A stretch of 64,000 bases of DNA from Tetrastigma voinierianum (lineage: Eukaryota; Streptophyta; Magnoliopsida; Vitales; Vitaceae). Under the pieces are notes generated by a model. That model did no database searches and was not told the DNA's origin. It worked only from the letters and a program-made list of their open reading frames with translations. Below are positions 55,901-64,000 of this stretch, in pieces. Numbering within the stretch: the stretch's first letter is position 1; every line of letters starts with the position of its first letter. The stretch covers positions 43,937 to 107,936 of the forward strand of contig JAEQBH010004430.1 in the NCBI GenBank assembly GCA_016808115.1. The letters are read 5' to 3'. The translations under genes and the position numbers were made by a program.

Positions 55901-56479
55901 AGCGATACCGGTCAGTGATTGAGTGGTACTTCATTACTTAGGCTTTCAGTATTCCTGATCGCACGGTAGAAGGCTGGATGCATCACGGGCGTGATTCGCG
56001 ATATGATTTCAGTTCTGATCATGATGCATATGCATTGTAATTCGAACCAAAGCCACTCATTCATTTATTTCGGTACCATTCAGCGAGAGGCACCGGATAG
56101 AGTCATTTTATAGATGGTCGTATGGTGGTTTAAATTACCGGTAGTCTATGATATCGAGAAAGGATAGTTCTGAGTAGAAAATTGGTGATCGGAATAAGGA
56201 TTTTCAGTGGACTTATTGGTGCTAGGTATCCATGATTTTGATATAATCTTGGGTATGGGCGGTTATCGGGCATAGAGCCACCTATAGATTGCTATAAGAA
56301 AGAAGTAAGATTGGTTCGACCGGAGGAACCGGGCGTGATATTTGGGAATCGGAGAAGATGCGCTAGTCTCATTTAATGCCATGACGCACCCAAGTAGCCC
56401 GGAAGGTTGCAGGAGTTATTTGGCATTTGTGGTGGATAGGAGGCCGAGAGGGGACACGGTTGGAAGACATCCCCATAGT
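55901..56479 (+). pseudogene. Chromovirus T protease region, decayed
   Basis: After gag, KATHSFIS (about 56050-56075) stands where aspartic proteases have the active-site Asp-Ser-Gly followed by THSF; the Asp and Gly are gone. Then LLVLGIHDFDIILGMG (56216-56264), the flap/linker block normally ending in GMDWL, and VRLVRPEEPG (56307-56335). The reading frame changes several times. Confidence 0.62.
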
Positions 56480-57348
56480 CAAGGTTCCCGGATGTCTTTC
56501 GGATGATGACCCGGGTTTACCCCGGATAGAGAAATTGGGTTAGATTGAACTAGTTCGGGGACCGTGATATCCGTTTCCTTCATACGAGAATGGCACGAGT
56601 TGAAAGAATTGAAGGCACAATTGGAGGAATTGCTAAGCAGGGAAGCCCGTCGACCTAGTACCTCAGTGGGAGCTCAGTTCTCTTCGTAAGAAGAAAGATG
56701 GATGCTACGGTTGTGTATAGACTATAGACAGCTGAATCGGCGACAATACGCAGCAGTATCCGCTTCCTCGTATAGATGAGCTATTTGACCAATTGCATGG
56801 ATCTCGGGTATATTCTAAGATTGACCTAAGGTCGGTACCATCAGTTGAAGTGCGAGAGGAATGATGTTTCTAAGGCGCAGCCCGGGACGAAATCTGATCC
56901 CTTCTGAGTTCCTAATTGATGCCATTGGATTGACTAATGCCCATTGCGTTCATGGTTGATGAGCGGGGTATTCAGTCAGAGTATTTAGGTCAAGTTTGTA
57001 TTCGTATTCATTGATGACATTCTAGTGTACTGGCGGTCAGGAGGAACATGCGAGCATCTACGGGCAGTATTACTGATTCTTAGAGAGCGTCGATTACTCA
57101 TGAAGTTTAGTAAGTGCTAGTTTTGGTTGGACAAAGTAGCTTTCTTGGGATTATGTCATTTGTGAGGAAGGTATTAGTGTGGATCCTCCGGAAGATCGAG
57201 CTATAGTGAGCTGGAAGCCACCCGCAAATGTTTTAAAATTAAGTAGTTTCCTTGGATTGGCGAGGTTATTACAGGGGAAATTTGTTGAGGATTTTCGAAG
57301 ATAGCAACCCCTTTGACCCGATCTATTGAAAGGATCGAAATTGAGTGG
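56480..57348 (+). pseudogene. Chromovirus T reverse transcriptase, decayed
   Basis: RT copies element RNA into DNA. Visible: a DLPGL..EKLG-like start (56500-56530), VLFVRKKDG (56675-56703), YRQLNR remnant (56722-56742), QYPLPRIDELFDQLHGSR (56754-56808), SKIDLR (56814-56831), VFVFIDDILVY with both catalytic Asp (56998-57030), ILRERRLLMKFSKC (57075-57118), FWLDKVAFLG (57121-57150) and SKIATPLTRS (57296-57325). Stops and frameshifts make it inactive. It breaks at 57348 where solo LTR E is inserted and resumes after 58980. Confidence 0.8.
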
Positions 57349-58980
57349 TGATTAGTGCCACGGTAGGGTGATCTTGAGTCAACAGAATTTATATTCCTAA
57401 GTTCCTCCCTCTGCCCGGTAGTCGACTCTTACTTGACATAGTGGTCTAGAGATTCGAACACGGGGATGGGTTTCATCCTAGGAATGATTTGCATCGGTGT
57501 AAGGTAAGGGCTTTTATTTGGATTCTTGGATTTGTTTCAACAAAGCGGTGTAGATTAGTTTGAAGCGATTAAGCTGTAAGCGAAATGATGTGTGAAAGGT
57601 AACTTTGAAGATTTAGGTCACTAACTTGGTAACATAGAACCCAAACAAGTATCTCGGGTTTTATCCTCGCATTATGACAAGCAACCTATAGTCCAAGCCA
57701 TAACCTGATCTTTGTTTAACTATAAACCTAACCACAAGAAGCCACTCTATTTGAGTCGACCACGGGTAACATCCATCTACAACCCCTTTTTAGTTTGGAA
57801 ACCACAACATTCGACATCCCCATTTTAGGTGGCTCAAGTAAATACCATCCTAAGAACCACGATTACATCTAACCCAATAGTATCTGCTTGTATCCTAAAG
57901 CATGGTAAGTATTGGCTAAATTAATGACATTAAATGATATTGACCTAGTTTGAAGATGGGAGCCATAATACGATTACTGTAGCATTTAACACATGAGGAC
58001 AACTTCATAGTGCCTGATCAGATTCTTTACCTTGCTCTTCAAAGCTATAAGGCTTAGCCAAGCATCTCTTGAGTTGTCATCCTCTCAGAGGGTTGCAGCA
58101 GCCTAGAAAGTGAGAGAAAGAGGAGAGAAGAGAAAAGCAAAACCCCTAACTAAGGCTGCGGAAGATGTTACATAAAATGAAAATTGTGCCAAAAGATTGC
58201 TTAGGGTTACAAATTGGGGGGCGCTTATAGGCCACCCAATGTATGAAAATACAAGAAAGCCTAACATTTTGGCTAAACAAGGGACAAAGGAAGTAATACC
58301 AAATGAGTGGTTCGCATTAATTACAAGATGACAAAGGTAGGTAATTTTGCTGGAAGCACGACAGTTTAGCTATGTAGCGAAAATTTAATAGGTAAGCGAA
58401 ATTACATAGAGATAGCGAAATCAAAGAATTTCGCTATGTACTGCCAATTTCGCTAGCTAGCGAAATTTATTGCTTTGAAATTTTCTAGAATAAGCGAAAG
58501 GGTGTAATTCGCTAAGACCAGTTAATAGCGAAAATTTGGAGCTATTGAAATTTCACAAATTTATTTGGGATTGCGAAATTTTCGCTATGATTATAATTTT
58601 CGCAATCCCGGCGAAAATTTTCGCAATCTTAGCGAGAGCCCTGCGGAATTCTTTACTCTTCAACTGCATTGCTATTGCTCTCTTGCATCAATTTTCTTCA
58701 CTTTGCCTTCATTCTTTCATTGGGTTTTGGTATGTTTGAAGGAATTTGTACGCGGGTTGATCTTCATGGTTCAGCACATACCTCGATATTGAACTCTCAA
58801 AGTATCTCAAACACAGTAAAACAACCAAAATACCCTCTAAACGGCATAAGTGATACTAAGAAGACTGGACACTTCAGGTGGCATTATTGACATGATTAGT
58901 AAAACACTCAGAAACCTATATAAAATAGGGCTCGAAAATAGCACTTTTTGGGGCTCCAGTGAATCTTAAAATAGGGATCA
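57349..58980 (-). repeat. Solo LTR E, Athila-like, nested in chromovirus T
   Basis: Minus-strand Athila-like LTR of about 1.63 kb: end block at 57349 (plus view TGATTAGTGCCACGGTAGGG), the GACCACTATGTC..GACTACC block (in reverse near 57425), CT-rich leader (58110-58140 in reverse), TATA-type region near 58215-58232, the palindrome array (58368-58635) and the start with GTGCTATTTTCGAGCCC near 58930. T pol continues on both sides, and no internal region or partner LTR is present. GAAATTGAGTGG (57337-57348) and GAAATTCGATGG (58981-58992) flank it as a near-duplicate. Confidence 0.74.
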
Positions 58981-59560
58981 GAAATTCGATGGTCGATTCC
59001 TGCTTAGAGCGTAGTTTGAGGTTGAGACAAAGATTGTGGCGGCTCCGATATTAGCACTCTGGTCGGAAAGGACGGTTATGTGGGTATATAGTGATGCCTC
59101 CAAACAAGGGTTAGGGTGTGTTTTGATGCGGGATGGTGGGAATGATAGCTTATCTTTCGTCAGTTAAAGAAACACGAAGCGAGAACTACAGACCCATGAT
59201 TTAGAACTAGCGGCGATGGTTTCGCTCTAAAGATGCGGAGACATTATCTATATGATGTTCCCTTGTCGGATATTCATCGATCATAAGAGCACATAATATA
59301 TCTTTACTCGAAAGAGGCTTAGCGCTTAAAGGCAGGCGCCGGTGGTTTGGAGTTGATTAAAGTTATGATTGCACGATAGAGTACCATCAAGGGAAGGCCA
59401 ATGTAGTGGCCAATGCATTAAGCCGGAAACCGGAGGGTTCCTATGCTTATCTATGACGATGTATACCCCATTATTTGATAGAGTTGAGATCTTTGGGAGT
59501 TTAGTTGCGAGTAGGCGATAGGGACACCGTTGGCATAATTTTATGTTCGTCCCTCTTCTG
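58981..59560 (+). pseudogene. Chromovirus T RNase H, decayed
   Basis: Continuation of T pol after the nested LTR: KIVAAPILALWSERT (59028-59072), VYSDASKQGLGCVLM (59082-59128, first catalytic Asp present), a KKHEANYRTHDLELAAMVF-like block (59170-59225), YLYDVPC..IFIDHKS (59250-59290), KYIFTRKRLS (59300-59325), and HQGKANVVANALSRKP (59388-59435). In the last motif the usual catalytic Asp of VADALSRK is Asn. RNase H removes the RNA strand during cDNA synthesis. Inactive. Confidence 0.77.
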
Positions 59561-60700
59561 TGGATCGGTCCGAGGAAGGTCGAGCGGGTTTGAGATGAGT
59601 TAAGTTGAGGCGAGATTGTGAGGTGGTAGGAAACGAGTTCAGTCGAGAGGCGATGGCGTAATAGTTAGAGGGAGTCGAATGTATTGTACTGAAATGGGTG
59701 AACTAAAAATCATGGAAGGCTCGCTCTTACCGGCATATACCATGTACCATGGTAGCACGAGATGTATTATACTCTAAAGGGCATTATTGGTGGAAGGGCA
59801 TAGAAAAGGAAATTGGTTCGGTATCCGGATACCTCGTTTGGCCGGTAATTAAAGAGTAGAGCACAGAAGCCGCGAGAAAGATCTGACCTTAGATTCACAG
59901 TATGGAAGTGGGATAAGATTACTATGGATTTTGTTATCGGGCTTCTGAGAACTCAGAGACAACACGATGCCATATGGGTGATAGTGGATAGACTAACGAA
60001 ATCAGCGCATTTTCTCGATTAGCAATGACCCATTAGACAAGTTGGCTGATTATATGTGGAGAGATAGTTAGATTACATGATGTTCTATGTCGATAGTCTC
60101 GGGGCTGAGACCCCGATTCACACATCCAGTTTTGGTCAGGTTCTGAGGATGCATGGGGACTCGATTGCACTTTAACCATGACTTTCCATCCTCGGGTGAT
60201 GGTCGGTCAGAGAGAACTATTCAAACATTAGAGGATATGCTTAGAGCATGCGTGATAGAGTTTAAGGGGAAAGTGGGATGAATTTATCTACGATGGAGTT
60301 CTCTTCTGACAACGAGTTATCAATCTAGTATAGGCATGGCTCCATTTGAAGCATTGTATGTGGGAGTGTCGTACTCGGTATCTTTGGGATGAAGTAGGAG
60401 AGAGGAGATTGATAGGCTAGAGTTAGTATATTACCTTAGATAAGATCAGTTGTAGGGACGGTGAAGATAGCCAGGGACAGACAAAAAAGTTATGCGGACA
60501 AACACCGTAGGGATCTACAGTTTAAGGTGGGCGATAGGGTCTTCCTCAAAGTTTCCCCTTGGAAAGGTGTCCTCAGATTTGGACGGAAGGCGAGGCCCCG
60601 TATACATAGAAACCATATGAGATTATTTGCGAGAGTAGGACGGTAGCATATAGATTAGATCTTATCGAGTTGTCTAAGGTTCTAATGTTTTCATGTATCC
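59561..60700 (+). pseudogene. Chromovirus T integrase, decayed
   Basis: Zinc-binding remnant with LYSKGHYWWKGIEKEIG (59770-59820; the Cys pair is lost), WKWDKITMDFVIGLLRTQRQ (59907-59965, first catalytic Asp), AIWVIVDRLTKSAHFL (59970-60018), a decayed VSDRDPRF region (60100-60125), GRSERTIQTLEDMLRACVI (60200-60260, the catalytic Glu), SIGMAPFEALY (60330-60360), and an open frame 60461-60646 with RQKSYADKHRRDLQFKVGDR and VFLKVSPWKG, the linker to the chromodomain. Inactive because of frameshifts, but the order is complete. Confidence 0.8.
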
Positions 60701-60989
60701 ATGCTTCACAAGTACATTCCGGATCCCTCCCATGTACTCGAGAGATCAAGCGATTAGAACTAAAGGATAATTTGACCTATAGGAGCGGTAATGCAGATAA
60801 TAGATGTCGCGAGAGCAGATTTTGCGGAATAAGGTCATTCCGTTAGTCAAAGTTTTATGGGGAATCATGGGATTAAAGAGGCTACATGGGACGGAGGCTG
60901 GATCTTGCCAGTCAATATCCTCGAGTTGTTTTTCGGTTAAGGTATCATCTTTATGTTAGTTTTGTTCGTTTCGACTGGCCAGAATGTTC
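60701..60989 (+). pseudogene. Chromovirus T C terminus with chromodomain
   Basis: MLHKYIPDPSHVLE (about 60700-60745), an AMQIIDV segment (60790-60812), ILRNKVIPLVKVLWGNHG-like residues spread over two frames (60815-60875), EATW.TEAG (60880-60905) and a QYPRVVF end (60915-60935). This is the group II-type chromodomain of Tekay/Del elements, thought to direct insertion to H3K9-methylated chromatin. Its sequence differs from the family Y chromodomain (VLWRHRG..EATWE), so T and Y are separate families. Confidence 0.72.
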
Positions 60990-61003
60990 TAAGGAGGAGG
61001 ATT
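60990..61003 (+). other. Polypurine tract of chromovirus T
   Basis: AAGGAGGAGGATT directly before the LTR start TGTAACAACC; expected position and composition. Confidence 0.72.
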
Positions 61004-63080
61004 TGTAACAACCGGAGTCCGGAGTAGGGTGCACGGTACATATTCTTGTAAGGGAGCATATGTGCACCAAGTGCCATTATGAGATAAAATTTTAAAAGTT
61101 TTCAAAAGAATTGTGGCGGCTTTGCAATTAAGGAAAGTGGAAGGGGTGAAAGTATAATTAGTAAGAAGTTTAAATAGTAAAATAATAATAATAAATTCTA
61201 GAAATAGTTCGGGGGAAGTCTCGAAAGTGCAGGGAATCTTGGATGGCTGAATAATTTGTTCCATTAAGTTCGTCTCACGAAATCTAGTAACCCAGGAAAG
61301 TTTCGTTAAATTCCGAGATAGTCGGAATATTTTACGAATTTCTAGGCGACGGGTTTAGAGTGAAACCTGAAAACGGGATTTTAGAAAAATCTCGAAAAAT
61401 GACAAATATTTAAAGAATATTCAATTAGGATAAAATAAAATTTTGGATTATTGGACCTAGTCAGATAATAGAAATTATTTATAATATGTGTGTAATTAGA
61501 AAAATAGTAATATTGGAAAAAAAATCAAAAGGATAAAATCAAAAGAAAATCAAGCGCTAGGGAGGCAGGCGTAGTGAGGCGTCAGGAGAGAGTGAGAGAC
61601 GATTTTTTAATTTTATTTTCTTTCTTCGTTCTTTCTTAATTTAATCGGATGAAGTAGGCTTTAATTGACGAAAGCGAAGTTGGACTAAGCGAAGGGAGCT
61701 ACGGATGGGGTACCAATATCTTAGCCTTTTGTCAAACTTTAAGGTAGAAAAGTTGCCTACTTGTGTTATTTCGAGCCTAAATCTTTATATAATGGCTTGA
61801 AATTTTCTTAGAGAGCGTAAAGGTCATGAACTTGAGTCAAGAAATTTTTAAGGTAGTTTAGGAATTTTAAGAAATTTTGGTATGTGAGACCGGTCGAGCT
61901 GAATTCGGAATTTGTTTTGGACGAGTTTGGGTTGAAACTTTAGGAGTGTAGTGAATGATCAGGCAGGTACCGAGAAATATTTTGGGTATTTTTGACTCTT
62001 GAAAGTCACTTGAGTCAAAAAGTTTGCTAAAACGGATAGTTTATAGGGCATTTAATGTGTATGGACATTTTGGTCAATTTCACATCATATTATGATATCA
62101 TGCTCGAATGGGACTATGCGGCTCAAGTTTTGTTAGAATCGAAGTTCTTTCGATATAGTCATTTAAAGCCACATTGTATGTTTATGGTTAAACGTTAAAG
62201 GCGAGGGTATTTCATTACTTTTATGGATTGTGTAAACGATTTGAGCATCGGAGTGAGAATATAGAGTGCTTGACAATTTGAAAGAAATTAGTCGAAAAAG
62301 TGAGTACTTAAAATCATTTTATAAAACGAAAGTATTTAAATTACAAGTTTGTAAGTGCTTTGAAAATATAGATTTATAAAGCATTTTTTCTTCCCGATTG
62401 TTATACTCGAAAAGTTTGATTCGGTATTTAAGAAACAGTTTGGCCTGGTTTAGTAAAACCCCTAGATGGCACAACTAAGTTTCCGATCAGATGTATTTCG
62501 GATTATGCATGGCAATGTTATGGGATATTATGACTAACTATATTGCCTGGTCGGCAATTGGGGGTTAGATCTAGTATATATTTCTATAGTGAGTCGCCCT
62601 CTGCACATTCGAGGTATATAGTTAGTCTTATTTGACTTGGTACATATAGCGATGAGGTGTTGGTTGGGGGTTCCCTCACGAGCATTTTAGTTCGAGGGTT
62701 CCATTATGCCTATATAGATCCTTGTGTTCCTTTGGACCATATTAGCCGGGTAGTGTTAGGGTTCCTTATCGATGCCAGGTTAGGGTTAAGTGGCATCTCA
62801 CCTACAAGTATTCGAGAAATGGGCCACAGTGGTTTGGTATGATTTCCGATTATAGCACTTCGGATACGTAACACCATTGAAACAATTTTCAACGTAAAAA
62901 TAGTTTTAAAGCAGTTTAATGTGAATAGTTTCGAGCGATTTTCCATACTTGAAATAGTTTTCGGCCACAGTTTTGAAATGGTTTTCATAGCAAAAACCGG
63001 TTTCTCATAAGCAGTTTTACTACCATTTATGTCTGATTTTCATATTGGGAGGTACAAATAGCGGACAACAACATTTCACA
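61004..63080 (+). repeat. Chromovirus T 3' LTR
   Basis: From TGTAACAACC to ACAACATTTCACA, homologous to 52051-54163 throughout, with many small indels. GAGGTTCCCTCAC is present once here against twice in the 5' copy. The position matching the 53299 primer-like motif reads TTGAGCATCGGAG. Foreign RT codons start directly after it. Confidence 0.7.
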
Positions 63081-64000
63081 GGATGATTTATTTGATCAAC
63101 TAAGAGGCGCGGATTCTACTCGAGATGAATCTGTCTGGGTTATCATCGATTGAGTTAGGGGTTGATATCCCCTAAGATATGGTGAGAGACCGCAGTGCAG
63201 GGAATTTTGAGTTCTGAGTCATTTCAAATTCACGAATGCGCCAGCATCACTTATGGATCTCATGCATAGGGTGTTCTAGCCGTATCTAGATCAGTTTGTG
63301 GTAGTCTTCGTTAACGACATCTTAATCTACTCAGTGAAGGAGGGCATAGGATTGTTCTCGGGCCTCGGAGAACATCGGTTATGCCTTGAGTTCGATGAGT
63401 GTGAGTTTTGGCTTGCTAAGGTGAGATTCTTGGGACATGTAGTGTCAGCTTGGAGTATATCAGTGGACTGGAAGTTTAGACGGTTATGAGTTGGGAGCAT
63501 AAGTTGAGTCTTGGATATCGCGGTTTCTTAGGATTGGCAGGGTATTACAGGAGGTTCATTGAGGACTTCTCTCGATTAGTTGCGCCTATGAAGAAGTTGA
63601 CTCAGAAGGAGGTCAAGTTTGTGTTGAATGACTTATGCAAGAGGGCATTCAAGGAATTGAAAAGGAGGCTTACTTCGGCTCCTATTTTGATAGTCCCGGA
63701 AAGGGTACAGATGTAAATAGTGTACTGCAATGCGTCTAAGGAAGGATTGGGATGTGTTTTGATGTAGTCCGGTAGGGTTGTAGCTTATGGTTCTCGGTAG
63801 TTGAAGAACCACGAGAGGAATTACCCCACACATGACATGTAGTTAGCAGCCATAGTCTTTTCCTTGAAGATTTGGTGCCACTATCTATATAGTGAACAGT
63901 TCGAGGTATTCTTAGACCACAAAAGTCTAAAGTATATATTTACATAGCGAGACCTCGGCTTGTAGAATTAGCGAATGGATGGAGTATTTGGAGGATTATG
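63081..64000 (+). pseudogene. RT and RNase H of a second chromovirus, truncated
   Basis: Begins in mid-RT with DDLFDQLRGA (63083-63112), then FTNAPASLMDLMHRVF (63228-63275), DQFVVVFVNDILIYS (63290-63335), EFDECEFWLAKVRFLGHVVS (63388-63447), RGFLGLAGYYRRFIEDFSRL (63522-63580), ELKRRLTSAPILIVPERVQM (63654-63713), then RNase H VYCNASKEGLGCVLM (63720-63764), RVVAYGSR, LAAIVFSLKIW, and FLDHKSLKYIF (63910-63945). The catalytic IDD of RT is VND here and the RNase H SDAS is CNAS, so both first acidic residues are lost. The protein is only loosely similar to T's RT, so it is another family. It runs off the window. Confidence 0.8.

Overview
The window is repeat-dominated angiosperm nuclear DNA. Nearly every recognisable coding trace belongs to a retrotransposon, the bases between them are AT-rich with microsatellites, and no intact host gene can be supported. 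Chromodomain-bearing Ty3/gypsy (Tekay/Del-like), Athila-like Ty3/gypsy with an extra 3' reading frame, and a Ty1/copia pol point to a flowering plant, probably a dicot or magnoliid; the species cannot be named. All elements are decayed by stops, frameshifts and deletions. Family letters below are local labels.

Layout. 1-6388: Athila-like element (+): gag tail, protease, pol deleted down to its last codons, 3' env-position ORF, polypurine tract, LTR A. 6389-7377: unclassified LTR-like leader with a TATA box. 7378-10702: LTR B (+) and LTR F (-) facing each other across two primer-binding sites. 10703-13420: 3' half of an Athila-like element (-) with a second copy of the extra ORF. 13421-15435: plus-strand 3' fragment and LTR C. 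15436-23467: family Y chromovirus pieces: integrase/chromodomain plus LTR Y1 (+), LTRs Y2 and Y3 (-), a head-to-head chromodomain palindrome, LTR Y4 (+).

23468-28200: the least repeat-like stretch. It holds a large inverted duplication of a promoter/leader-like, gene-like unit (23648-25825) and AT-rich DNA. 28205-31448: copia LTR and pol (-), interrupted by LTR Y5 (+). 33031-36079: LTR Y6 (+) meets LTR Y7 (-). 36080-48560: long run of minus-strand family Y LTRs (Y8-Y15), at least two nested inside older copies, with GC-rich islands and a periodic palindrome array.

48561-51179: Athila-like LTR D, primer-binding site and gag remnant (+). 51180-52050: LTR Y16 (-). 52051-63080: an almost complete 11 kb chromovirus T (+): LTR, leader, gag, protease, RT, RNase H, integrase, chromodomain, polypurine tract, LTR, with a minus-strand Athila-like solo LTR E nested in its RT/RNase H. 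63081-64000: RT/RNase H of a different chromovirus (+).

The parts work together only as a record of insertion: chromoviruses and Athila-like elements landed in one another and in themselves, and many recombined down to LTRs. I found no evidence of a new encoded system. The items most worth checking are the palindrome arrays inside LTRs and leaders, the inverted gene-like unit at 24-25 kb, and the repeated LTR-in-LTR insertions.
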